DNA of 50,137 bases. Source: FEN-1250 sp039918615 (GTDB lineage Bacteria; Gemmatimonadota; Gemmatimonadetes; Gemmatimonadales; Gemmatimonadaceae). Below are positions 41,350-48,986 of the stretch, piece after piece (position 1 is the stretch's first letter; each line of letters starts with the position of its first letter). Made by a program: the position numbers and the translations under genes. The notes below the pieces were generated by a model that saw nothing but the letters and a program-made list of their open reading frames with translations, had not been told where the DNA came from and did not search any database. The stretch is taken from assembly GCA_039918615.1 (NCBI GenBank), contig JBDSHG010000151.1:1-50137 (forward strand), given 5' to 3'.

Positions 41350-42714
41350 TCATCGCGGCTCGATCACATATGTCGGAACGTTCGACCCGCCACCCGCCGT
41401 AACGTTGAGCAGCGCCGCTGTCCCGAGCCGCGTCATGCACCCCTCGGTGTAGGCGCCATCGACTACGAATGGCGCCGTATCGAGCATGCGGTCGAAGATC
41501 TTCAGCTCCCCATCCACCACCGACGGATATGCCTCCGTCGGCAACGTGATGCGGTCCTGCACGATATACGGCTCCTCTTTCGCCGCCGTGAGCCCCGCCT
41601 CCCACTCAGCGTCCGTCGCCTCCCAGCCGAGCACGATCCCCTTCCCTCCATATTCGTCGTTCGGCTTGAGCACGAGCCTCTTGCGATTCTCGCGAATGAA
41701 CTCCTGTAGGTCGACATGCTTCCCGCCGAACATCGTCTGCCGCTCTTCAACAACCCGAGTCCACGGGATGTGCGCCTCGATCGCCTCGGCCTCCTCCGCG
41801 CTGAACAGCCGCGCGTTGCGCTCGTCGCTCAGTACCGCGAGACTCGCCTTCTTGTGCATCAGCTTGCACGAGAAGGGATTCACCATGCACACCGCGCGAT
41901 CGCGCACCGCGCGCACCACCGGCCCGTCGATCCCGCAGCGCTCCACGAGCTCGTGCAGCAGCACGCGCTTATAGATGAGCGAGATCTCGAAGTCGCCATC
42001 GCGCAGCACGCCGTCGCGATACTCGACCTCGCGTGGGTCGACGATCTTGCACTCGAGCTCCTGACTCGCGAAGTAGCGCTCGAACAGCAGGAACTCGCTG
42101 TACGTCGGCACCTCCTTCCAGTCGAGGATCGCGATCTTCGGTTTCCCGCGCGCGCCGGACCATTCCCCATACGCGCCGAGCAGCGCGCGCAGCACCCCCG
42201 ATCGCGCGGGGAGCGGACGCAGATGATGCGTGCGCTGGAACTCGCGCATCACCGGCATCGCCTCGAACACCTCGGTGAGCGCATCGTTGTACGCCGCGCC
42301 CGCCGGTGTCTCCGCGTTGTACTCGGTGAAGCGAAGCCCCTTTCCCCCATCCACGAAGAACGCATCGAGCCGCGACGTCGGACTCGCCGCCGCGAAGCCT
42401 GAGTCGATGCCGAGGAGCTGCTCCTCCCAGTCCGTCAGCCGCAGCTGCGCGCGCACGCCGTCATCCGCGAGCGCCGCGCGATGCGCTGTCGAGAACGCGC
42501 GCAGCACGATCGCCGCGCGATCCCGACACATCGCATACTCCGCCGGCGTCATCCACCGCGGCCGCACCACCGTGCACACGGGGCGCCCGCCGAACGTCAG
42601 CCCGCGACGTTCGATGTTTTCTTCGAGCCACCCCTGCGAATCTGCAGCGAGACCGCCCGCAAGCAGATCGTGATACTCCGCGATCGCACGATCCTGCGTC
42701 GCCGCAGGCGTCAC
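41350..42714 (-). CDS. Circularly permuted ATP-grasp-type ligase
   Basis: 454 residues from a GTG overlapping the previous stop (GTGA); the frame runs on to 42912 but overlaps the upstream ligase gene. GLRFTEYNAETPAGAAYNDA, KIAILDWKEVPTYSEFLLFE and MVNPFSCKLMHKKASLAVLS lead to a C-terminal ATP site with RLVLKPNDEYGGKGIVLGWE and EPYIVQDRITLPTEAYPSV. The order matches the permuted ATP-grasp proteins related to glutathionylspermidine synthase and peptide ligases. It should join an acyl group to an amine with ATP. Its substrate is unknown; its neighbours suggest serial ligations on one product. Confidence 0.85.
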   Translation of the reverse strand: MTPAATQDRAIAEYHDLLAGGLAADSQGWLEENIERRGLTFGGRPVCTVVRPRWMTPAEYAMCRDRAAIVLRAFSTAHRAALADDGVRAQLRLTDWEEQLLGIDSGFAAASPTSRLDAFFVDGGKGLRFTEYNAETPAGAAYNDALTEVFEAMPVMREFQRTHHLRPLPARSGVLRALLGAYGEWSGARGKPKIAILDWKEVPTYSEFLLFERYFASQELECKIVDPREVEYRDGVLRDGDFEISLIYKRVLLHELVERCGIDGPVVRAVRDRAVCMVNPFSCKLMHKKASLAVLSDERNARLFSAEEAEAIEAHIPWTRVVEERQTMFGGKHVDLQEFIRENRKRLVLKPNDEYGGKGIVLGWEATDAEWEAGLTAAKEEPYIVQDRITLPTEAYPSVVDGELKIFDRMLDTAPFVVDGAYTEGCMTRLGTAALLNVTAGGGSNVPTYVIEPR

Positions 42715-43658
42715 CCTTCGCGCCGCCCGAGTAGAAATTCCCCGCGCGCAATGTTCATCTTCCGAGGCGTCTGCTTCGCGAGGCGGATCGCGAGATCCGC
42801 CATGTGCGTCACCGTCCAGTCGAAGTAATGCGGCGTCAGCGAGTTGATGTCCATGTCCGGTGCGGGATTCATGAAGTCGATCGCATACGGAATCCCATCG
42901 CGCACCGCCCACTCCACCGTGTTCATGTCGTAGCCGAGCGCCCTGACGAGCGTGAGCGAGTCCTTCACCACGCGAGCCCCGAGCTCAGGCGCGAGATGCT
43001 CGTGCTCCACGTGATATCGACGCTCGCGCGGATCGTACTTCATCGGCAACACCTCGCGCTGCCCAATGCAGAGACACCGGATGTACTGATCCCACTCGAT
43101 GAACTCCTGCAGCACCATCGTCAGCTGCCCGGAGCCATCGTACGCCTCGAACAGCTCGCCGAGCGTGCGGCAGATGTAGACGTCGCGCCAGCCGCCGCCG
43201 TGCGCATCCTTGAGCACGCACGGGAGTCCTATGTAGGAGAGAATTCCCTCCCAATCCAGAGGATACACCAGGTTGCGCAAACTCTCCTGATGATGGATGC
43301 CCGGGATGTACTCCTTGTTCGGCAGCACCACCGTCTTCGGGCTCGCCACGCCCAGCTTCGTCGCGAGTCCCGCCTCGAAGAACTTGTCGTCCGCCGTCCA
43401 CATGAAGGGATTGTTGATCACGTTCACCCCCTGCAGCGCCGCGTACTTGAGGTACGACCGGTAGTACGGCACCTCGTGCGAGATGCGATCGATCAGCACC
43501 GCGTAGTCGGTGAGGTCGTCCATCTTCGTGCCGCCGAGCTGCACGAGCTCCGCAGTGACTCCCTCCTCGCGCCCGTTCACTTCCTTGATGAACGCTGGCG
43601 GAAAGCTCCACTCACGCCCCACGATCAGCCCGATCCGCTTCACCGTGCCTGCCGCCAT
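42711..43658 (-). CDS. ATP-grasp ligase
   Basis: 315 residues from ATG 43658 with GGGAG 7 nt upstream; codons upstream to 43745 belong to the esterase in another frame. ATP-grasp features are ATKLGVASPKTVVLPN, LPCVLKDAHGGGWRDVYI (flexible lysine and glycine loop), LQEFIEWDQYIRCLCIG and TVEWAVRDGIPYAIDFMNPA (Mg-binding Asp and Asn in the final strand). The family activates carboxylates as acyl phosphates for amide or ester bond formation. It overlaps the permuted ATP-grasp gene by 4 nt and follows an esterase by 14 bp, so it is a coupled member of the cassette. Confidence 0.87.
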   Translation of the reverse strand: MAAGTVKRIGLIVGREWSFPPAFIKEVNGREEGVTAELVQLGGTKMDDLTDYAVLIDRISHEVPYYRSYLKYAALQGVNVINNPFMWTADDKFFEAGLATKLGVASPKTVVLPNKEYIPGIHHQESLRNLVYPLDWEGILSYIGLPCVLKDAHGGGWRDVYICRTLGELFEAYDGSGQLTMVLQEFIEWDQYIRCLCIGQREVLPMKYDPRERRYHVEHEHLAPELGARVVKDSLTLVRALGYDMNTVEWAVRDGIPYAIDFMNPAPDMDINSLTPHYFDWTVTHMADLAIRLAKQTPRKMNIARGEFLLGRREG

Positions 43659-43672
43659 CGTCTTGCTCCCGG

Positions 43673-44392
43673 TCAGTCGCTTCCGCCGATGTACATGCGA
43701 ACCATTCGCTCCCACCACGGCCAATCGTGTGCCCAGCCATCCCATACGCGAAAAGCGTGCGGGATTCCCTTCGACCAGAGTGAGCGCGAGAAGCTCTCGT
43801 TGGTCCAGTGCATCGGGTCGTCCCGTCCGATCGCGAAGATGATGTTCATCCGCCGAATCGCCGCCAGCCGCCCCTCATCGTACTCGTTCGCGATGAAGTC
43901 CGCCGGGTTGTTGAAGTAGACGGAATCATCCGAGTAGCCGCCAGTCTGTTCCTTGATGTCGTACAACCCGCTCATCCCGAGCACGCGCCCGACCAGCCCC
44001 GGATGACGCAGCCCGAAGCTCATCGCGTGGTACGCTCCGAAGCTCGCCCCCGCCGTGATCAGAAACGGGTTCGAGTTCATGTGTGTCGACAGCGGCAGCA
44101 CCTCGTGCAGCAGGTAGCGTTCGTACGCCTCGTGCCTGCGCGCGCGTTCCGCCGGATGCGTGTGCGTCGCGTACCAGCTCTCCGCATCGATACTGTCGAC
44201 GCAGTACAGCTGCAGCCACCCCTTCTCGAGATGCTCGCCGAGGGCGCCCATCATGCCCCGATCTTCCCACTCGAAGAAGCGCCCCATCGAAGTCGGGAAG
44301 ACGAGCACGCGGGCCCCCGTGTGCCCGAAGATCAGCATGTCCATGTCTTTGCCGAGCGATGGACTGGACCAACGACGCATTTCGCGGTGCAT
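43673..44392 (-). CDS. Esterase-family alpha/beta hydrolase (second in the cassette)
   Basis: 239 residues from ATG 44392, sharing one base with the previous stop (TGATG). The domain (MLIFGHTGARVLVFPTSMGR) leads to the nucleophile elbow TAGASFGAYHAMSFGLRHPG (Ser117) and a C-terminal His in WDGWAHDWPWWERM. This is the PF00756-like putative esterase family (esterase D / enterochelin-esterase fold). No signal peptide is visible, so it acts in the cytoplasm. In the cassette it may hydrolyse or transfer an acyl group on the ligase product. The ligase starts 14 bp later. Confidence 0.85.
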   Translation of the reverse strand: MHREMRRWSSPSLGKDMDMLIFGHTGARVLVFPTSMGRFFEWEDRGMMGALGEHLEKGWLQLYCVDSIDAESWYATHTHPAERARRHEAYERYLLHEVLPLSTHMNSNPFLITAGASFGAYHAMSFGLRHPGLVGRVLGMSGLYDIKEQTGGYSDDSVYFNNPADFIANEYDEGRLAAIRRMNIIFAIGRDDPMHWTNESFSRSLWSKGIPHAFRVWDGWAHDWPWWERMVRMYIGGSD

Positions 44393-45189
44393 CAGTGGAT
44401 TGCCGGAAAGAGGAAGTGCAGCATCGCCGGCGCGACTTCCGCCCACGCACTCTCGGTATGTCCGGCGCCTTCGATTTCCTGATAGTGCAGCGAGTCGCCA
44501 ACCGTCCATCCCTTCGCCACCAGCGCATCGTGCACTCGGCGCGCGCCCGCCACCACACCATCGCCCTCGGCCGTCCCCGTCGAGAGCCACACACGAAGTG
44601 GCGGCGCGGCGCCAAGCGCGCGCACTCGGCGCACGATGAAGCGGTTGTCCCACCACACGCTCGGGGAGAGCACCGCAACGTTCCAGAAGATCCCCGAGTA
44701 CTTGAGCGCCAGGTACAGCGAGACGAGTCCGCCGAGCGATGAGCCGCCGATCCCCGTGTTGGCGGCGTCGGTGAGCGTGCGATACTCCGAGTCGATGAAC
44801 GGCTTGAGCTCGTCGACGAGCATGCGCCCGTATTTGTCCGCGTTCCCGCCGGCGCGCTTCGCCGCGTCGCGCGTGGGGGTGTACTCGTCGATGCGGTACG
44901 CGCCCGCGTTGTACACGCCCACGATGATCAGCGGTGTCACGAGCCCCGCCGCAATCATCCCCTCGGCCGCCTCATCGAGCCGCCACTCGCCGCTGAACGC
45001 CGTTGCTTCATCGAAGAGGTTCTGGCCGTCCTGCATGTAGAGCACGGGATAGCGGCGATCGACATCCTCGTCGTAGCCCGGGGGTAGATAGACGATGACG
45101 TCGTGCTCACTCTCGAGGAAGCGCGAGCGGACCTTCTCGTGGAGGCGGAAGGTGCCCGTGAGGGTATGTGGTTTCTGCTCGTCCGACAT
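44392..45189 (-). CDS. Esterase-family alpha/beta hydrolase (first in the cassette)
   Basis: 265 residues from ATG 45189 (MSDEQKPHTLTGTFRLHEKV); the frame continues to 45264 but that extension has no homology. IVYLPPGYDEDVDRRYPVLY, MQDGQNLFDE and FIDSEYRTLTDAANTGIGGS contain the esterase D-like landmarks, with Ser151 in GGSSLGGLVSLYLALKY and His in GAGHTESAW near residue 248. It is related to but distinct from the next gene, so the cassette has two paralogous hydrolases. The product is predicted cytoplasmic. It is the most upstream gene of the set, 84 bp after the Cys-repeat protein. Confidence 0.87.
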   Translation of the reverse strand: MSDEQKPHTLTGTFRLHEKVRSRFLESEHDVIVYLPPGYDEDVDRRYPVLYMQDGQNLFDEATAFSGEWRLDEAAEGMIAAGLVTPLIIVGVYNAGAYRIDEYTPTRDAAKRAGGNADKYGRMLVDELKPFIDSEYRTLTDAANTGIGGSSLGGLVSLYLALKYSGIFWNVAVLSPSVWWDNRFIVRRVRALGAAPPLRVWLSTGTAEGDGVVAGARRVHDALVAKGWTVGDSLHYQEIEGAGHTESAWAEVAPAMLHFLFPAIH

Positions 45190-45273
45190 GGGGGGAAATT
45201 GAGAGGAGGCCACACTCTCGGGGCAAGTGCCGAACCACCGAAATGATTCAGCTCCGCCGCGCACCCCGAACCG

Positions 45274-46533
45274 TTACTCCGCCTTGAGCCCCGGCGGCGG
45301 CACGGTGATCAGCCGCGCGCCGAAGCGGCACGCCTCGACGTAGCCCGGCTCGCTCACCGCGCAGAAGGTCTCGCGGATCTCCGGCTTCTGCTCGAGGCTC
45401 ACGGACTCCTCTCCCACCGCCTCGTAGCAGCGCGACTTGAGATGATGCTCGCTCACCTTCTGACAGAACGAGACCCCATCGGCGGTTTTCGCAGTGACGT
45501 CGATGATGTTCTTCACGACACCGATGATGCACCACTCGCGGTATTTCTCCGGCGCGTTCGTGCACAGGTCGATCGCTTTCAGATGATCGCCGACGACGAA
45601 CGAGTTGATGTCCGTGCCGAAGCCCGTGAAGCACATGTAGCGGTACTTCTCCGGCACACCCATGCAGTCCTTCGCGACCGCGGGCATCTTGTGGTCATCG
45701 AAGTACATGATGATCGACACCTGGTTCTGATAGCAGGTCGGCAGATACCGCTCCGGCAGAATCGTGCACGGATAGTTCAGATCCTTCTTGTCGATCTGCT
45801 TCCAGCTACGGGCCTCTTCCGGCATGTCCATCCCCGGCATTCCATGGTGCGGCTCGGTCGCGTCGACGACGTTCTCCATGAACGCGCCGCCGTAGCACGA
45901 CTCGCGGTCCCAGCCATCGACGAGCAGATCGCATCCCTTGAGCGAGCTGACGAGGTTGTGCTCGTAGTGCATCGTGAGCCCGTGTCCGAGCCCGTGCGCG
46001 CACTGGAAGCGCAGCCACCCGTAGACGCCCACCTGCGACCAGGGCACGCACAGATCGCGCACCGACTGCGAGTCGACCTTGCCCGTAGCAGCGAAGTACG
46101 CCTCGATCACGCCGTGATAGCATCCCGATTGAAACGCATCCGTGCAGCTCGAGAAGGTGCGCTCGACATTCTTGTCGACGTCGAAGGCGTGCATCCCGAT
46201 CGCGTGCGCGTACACGTGCCCGAAGCCGCGCACATCTCGGTCGCCGTTCGCGATCTGCATGAGCGTTCCCATCGCGAGCTTCGGCCCGCCGCGATCAACC
46301 AGCGGCACGAGCTGCTTCTGGTAGCACGGGATCTTGTCGCCGTTGATCTTCGAGCAGCTGTCGAGCGCCGCCTTCGCCAGCGCGATCGAATCGGAGCCCG
46401 TCGCGACCTCGGCGGCCGAGGCCTCGGCGACGCTGGCGCTCCCGGTGCGCCACAGCTGCTTCTGGACCACTGTCACGATGACAGCAGCGATGATCAATGC
46501 GGCCACGAAGGCCGCTCGGCGTGAGCTCGTCAT
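45274..46533 (-). CDS. Membrane-anchored protein with nine Cys-pair repeats
   Basis: 419 residues. One N-terminal helix (residues 6-24) acts as anchor or uncleaved signal, leaving the rest outside the cytoplasm. The body holds nine C-x(8-14)-C-[YFIAR]-x-[GNKEA]-like units, among them DSCSKINGDKIPCY, SSCTDAFQSGCYHG, KGCDLLVDGWDRESCYGG, YPCTILPERYLPTCYQ, KDCMGVPEKYRYMCFTG, DLCTNAPEKYREWCIIG and SFCQKVSEHHLKSRCYEA. His-rich pieces (GHVYAHAIGMHAFD, QCAHGLGHGLTMHYEH) look like metal or haem sites. I do not recognise the family. The Cys pairs suggest disulfides in an oxidising compartment. Confidence 0.8.
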   Translation of the reverse strand: MTSSRRAAFVAALIIAAVIVTVVQKQLWRTGSASVAEASAAEVATGSDSIALAKAALDSCSKINGDKIPCYQKQLVPLVDRGGPKLAMGTLMQIANGDRDVRGFGHVYAHAIGMHAFDVDKNVERTFSSCTDAFQSGCYHGVIEAYFAATGKVDSQSVRDLCVPWSQVGVYGWLRFQCAHGLGHGLTMHYEHNLVSSLKGCDLLVDGWDRESCYGGAFMENVVDATEPHHGMPGMDMPEEARSWKQIDKKDLNYPCTILPERYLPTCYQNQVSIIMYFDDHKMPAVAKDCMGVPEKYRYMCFTGFGTDINSFVVGDHLKAIDLCTNAPEKYREWCIIGVVKNIIDVTAKTADGVSFCQKVSEHHLKSRCYEAVGEESVSLEQKPEIRETFCAVSEPGYVEACRFGARLITVPPPGLKAE

Positions 46534-46636
46534 ACCAATGAGACGCGCGCGAGAGTCAGATGGTCATTCCCGGGGAGCCCGCCTCGCTGTTAGCGTATTC
46601 AGCGGACGGGCGACCCTCAATTTTACGACGGCAACT

Positions 46637-47170
46637 ATGAATCCCACCACCGAGCGCCCCCGCGGCGCCATGGCGAGCTGGACGCCACTCAAGGCCATCG
46701 TCGTAGGCGGCTTCCTCGCCGGGCTGGCCGACATGTCGTACGCGCTGCTCTGGTTCAGCGGGGTGAAGGGCGTCGCGTGGATCAAGATCCCGCAGTCGGT
46801 GGCCGGTGGCCTCATCGGCAGGGCGTCATTCGACGGCGGCATGGGCACCGCTATTCTCGGGCTCGGCCTTCACTGGCTCGTGGCCTACATCTGGGCGACG
46901 ATGTTCGTGATCGCGGCCGTGCGCTTTCTGCCCGCACTGCTGCGCAAGCCGGTGCCGTACGGACTCGCGTACGGCGCGTGGGTCTACTTCTTCATGAACT
47001 GGGTGGTGCTCCCGCTCGACGCGATGCACACGAAGCCGCACTTCGCGCCGCTCGACACGTGGCTGACAGGGCTGGCGGTGCACATGTTCGGGATTGGGTT
47101 GGCGATCTCGCTGAGCGCGGCGAAGACGGCGCCGCGGGGGTCGCTCGGTGGGCCGCGAGCGACTCAGTAG
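46637..47170 (+). CDS. Small inner-membrane protein, possibly YagU/DUF1440-like
   Basis: 177 residues from ATG 46637 (MNPTTERPRGAMASWTPLKA); a long Arg-rich frame upstream overlaps the divergent Cys-repeat gene and is rejected. Four hydrophobic helices are visible: AIVVGGFLAGLADMSYALLW, AILGLGLHWLVAYIWATMF, VPYGLAYGAWVYFFMNWVV and LAVHMFGIGLAISL. The pattern is like YagU (DUF1440), whose E. coli member has been tied to acid tolerance, but the match is only moderate. It ends 7 nt inside the convergent toxin gene. Confidence 0.72.
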   Translation: MNPTTERPRGAMASWTPLKAIVVGGFLAGLADMSYALLWFSGVKGVAWIKIPQSVAGGLIGRASFDGGMGTAILGLGLHWLVAYIWATMFVIAAVRFLPALLRKPVPYGLAYGAWVYFFMNWVVLPLDAMHTKPHFAPLDTWLTGLAVHMFGIGLAISLSAAKTAPRGSLGGPRATQ

Positions 47171-47463
47171 TGGTATCTCGCCATAATAAACACCACGCGG
47201 TCCTCGAACACCAAATAGACGAGCCGATGCTCCTGCGTGATGCGGCGGGACCACGCACCCGAGCCCAGGCTTTTTAGTCGCTCGGGCTTCCCGATGCCGT
47301 CGTGTGGATCGCGAAGTACTGCCTTCACCAGCGCGATGACCCGGAGCGCGATCTCTCGCTTGGTTTCGACCCACCATTCGAGATCTTCAATGAAATTTGG
47401 ATCGAAGTGACACGCGCGAGTCTGCCTGATTGTCACTCCAGGTCCGCTTTCAGAGTTACTCAC
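47164..47463 (-). CDS. yoeB: YoeB/Txe-family toxin
   Basis: 99 residues from GTG 47463; GTG 47436 (MTIRQTRACHFD) is an alternative nearer the usual YoeB length of 84-90. Family landmarks are FIEDLEWWVETKREIALRVI, DPHDGIGKPERLKSLGSGAW, SRRITQEHRLVYLV and the C-terminal ARYHY. The catalytic Glu, Arg and His of YoeB have counterparts in SRRITQEHRLVY and the terminal YHY. YoeB is a ribosome-dependent endoribonuclease neutralised by YefM. It lies 29 bp after the antitoxin gene on the same strand; its stop overlaps the convergent membrane-protein gene. Confidence 0.9.
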   Translation of the reverse strand: MSNSESGPGVTIRQTRACHFDPNFIEDLEWWVETKREIALRVIALVKAVLRDPHDGIGKPERLKSLGSGAWSRRITQEHRLVYLVFEDRVVFIMARYHY

Positions 47464-47492
47464 GCGACGCGTCGAGTTGCGCGCCTCGTCAG

Positions 47493-47771
47493 CTATTTGC
47501 TCAACCCGAGGCGCGCAGCAGCTTCTTCCGGCCCCATTGCCATCGTTTCACTCCCGTGCGCGCGCGCGATTGCATCGAGGAGGCGGCGCGCGTTAGCGGG
47601 CGAGCGAAGCAGATGCGCGGTCTCCCGTAGTCCCTCGAGCTCAGCGGCTGGCATGAGCGCCATATCCTCATGCCCCCGACGGGTGATGACCAGCGGCTCC
47701 TGCGTGCGCTCAATCGTGTCCCACACCGAAGCGAGGTTCTCGCGAACGTTACTGTAGGTGCCCTTCTTCAC
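47493..47771 (-). CDS. yefM: YefM/Phd-family antitoxin
   Basis: 92 residues from GTG 47771. The N-terminal half is the Phd/YefM DNA-binding fold (GTYSNVRENLASVWDTIERT, then EPLVITRRGHEDMALMPAAE), and the C-terminal tail wraps the toxin in this family. It precedes the YoeB gene, the usual order. Antitoxin and toxin together repress their own promoter; a palindromic site lies just upstream. An alternative is one of the related Phd-type antitoxins, but the pairing with a YoeB-like toxin supports YefM. Confidence 0.9.
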   Translation of the reverse strand: MKKGTYSNVRENLASVWDTIERTQEPLVITRRGHEDMALMPAAELEGLRETAHLLRSPANARRLLDAIARAHGSETMAMGPEEAAARLGLSK

Positions 47772-47802
47772 GCGAACCTCGGCTTTTAGTAGTTAGTAAC
47801 CT

Positions 47803-47845
47803 TTTACGCGCTGATAACGTAAATCATGTACGCATATACTGTACA
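47803..47845 (-). promoter_or_regulatory. Palindromic operator region of the yefM-yoeB pair
   Basis: Upstream of the antitoxin start, TTTACG-N9-CGTAAA (47803-47823) is a perfect inverted repeat. It is followed by TGTACG (47827-47832) and TGTACA (47840-47845), 13 bp apart. TGTACA cores are, from memory, the recognition motif of the enteric YefM operator, which supports autoregulation here. The region is distinctly AT-rich, as expected for a promoter. Confidence 0.5.
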
Positions 47846-47895
47846 ATACTCACAGTCATTTGTCAGCGTTGGTTCGTAGCGCTCACTCACCTCCC

Positions 47896-48300
47896 TCACT
47901 CGATATCGTCAATCGACCTCGGCCAGTCCTTCCCCAACAGCCGCGACAGCGCCCGATCCGCCAACAGCCTCCCGCCCGTCTGGCATCGCGCACAATAATT
48001 CGTCTCGTTCGACGCATACCGGATCCGCTGCACCGTTGCCTGGCACACCGGGCACGGCTCCCCGAATCGCCCGTGCACCGCCATCTCCTCATGAAACGCG
48101 GTCACCTTCTCGGGAAAATTCTCCCCCGCCTCCGCGCGCAACCGCTCAGTCCACTCCATCAGCGTCTCGCGCGTCGCGTCAGCCAGCCGCGCGAGCTCCT
48201 CATCGCGCATCTTCCGCATCACCAGCTTCTCGAGCACCTCGCCCACGATGCTCCGCTCGAGATGCTCGCGATACACGGTGATGTCCGGGAGCTCGGGCAT
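47896..48300 (-). CDS. Fpg/Nei-family DNA glycosylase lacking its central part
   Basis: 134 residues against about 270 in the family. The start MPELPDITVYREHLERSIVG keeps the catalytic Pro2 and Glu3, then after VLEKLVMRKM the sequence jumps to DEELARLADATRETLMEWTE, normally near residue 170. The intact end includes FPEKVTAFHEEMAVHGRFGE and the zinc finger CPVC...NYCARCQTGGRLLADRALS. So most of the N-terminal beta-sandwich and part of the H2TH domain are missing, in frame. The product probably cannot process base damage but could still bind DNA. It starts 3 bp after the NUDIX gene. Confidence 0.82.
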   Translation of the reverse strand: MPELPDITVYREHLERSIVGEVLEKLVMRKMRDEELARLADATRETLMEWTERLRAEAGENFPEKVTAFHEEMAVHGRFGEPCPVCQATVQRIRYASNETNYCARCQTGGRLLADRALSRLLGKDWPRSIDDIE

Positions 48301-48303
48301 CGC

Positions 48304-48810
48304 TCAGCTCCGCGTCCTGCCGCGCTCCGTCATCCCCGATCCCGCCACGCGCGCACTCCGCACCGAAATCGGAACCGCCACGTCGCGATCGAGCGCGAGC
48401 GGCACCAGCCAACGCAGATTGTCGATCACGTTCTCCGGCAGCACGCGCACATCCGCGAGAAAGATCTCCTGATCCTCGAGGGTCCTCGCCTCGGCCGCGC
48501 GCGCACTCACTGCACTCAAGACGTGCATCCGATACTCCGCATCATCCCATACCAGCAGCTCGCTCCACTCAGCCACATCCACCCCGCACTCTTCCCTCAC
48601 CTCGCGTCTCGCCGCCGACACCGCCGACTCCCCCTCCATGATGCTCCCGCCGAGTGCGTTCACGCGCCCCGCCTGCCACGCGGGCCTCGTACGCCGCATC
48701 AACACCACTCGGCTCCCGTCATCCGTGAAGAGCAGCGCGAGCACGAACCTCCGTTTCGACGCCACAGTCACCCGCCAGGATAAGTTTGTAACGTCCTTAA
48801 AATAGGACAC
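48304..48810 (-). CDS. NUDIX hydrolase
   Basis: 168 residues from GTG 48810; the internal GTG giving MTVASKRRFVLALL is an equally good start. The NUDIX box GGSIMEGESAVSAARREVRE then ECGVD is a perfect match to GX5EX7REUXEEXGU and gives Mg-dependent pyrophosphohydrolase activity on a nucleoside diphosphate-linked compound. RVVLMRRTRPAWQAGRVNAL suits a MutT-like or general housecleaning enzyme; the exact substrate is unknown. It is co-directional and nearly contiguous with the truncated Fpg/Nei gene, so both may serve oxidised-nucleotide defence. Confidence 0.92.
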   Translation of the reverse strand: MSYFKDVTNLSWRVTVASKRRFVLALLFTDDGSRVVLMRRTRPAWQAGRVNALGGSIMEGESAVSAARREVREECGVDVAEWSELLVWDDAEYRMHVLSAVSARAAEARTLEDQEIFLADVRVLPENVIDNLRWLVPLALDRDVAVPISVRSARVAGSGMTERGRTRS

Positions 48811-48986
48811 TTTTGCGTACCCGAGCCACGACGAACGCCCCTACCGGGCTGCGGCGTCGCGACCACAAACTACACGCAATTGCTTGTCAGCGCACGAGAT
48901 GCGGCCCCGCGCGCCGCCTGGCCCAATGCGGAATGCCTGTTGCGCTACACCTCGTCATGATCCACCACCTTTTCGGAGATCGACGT

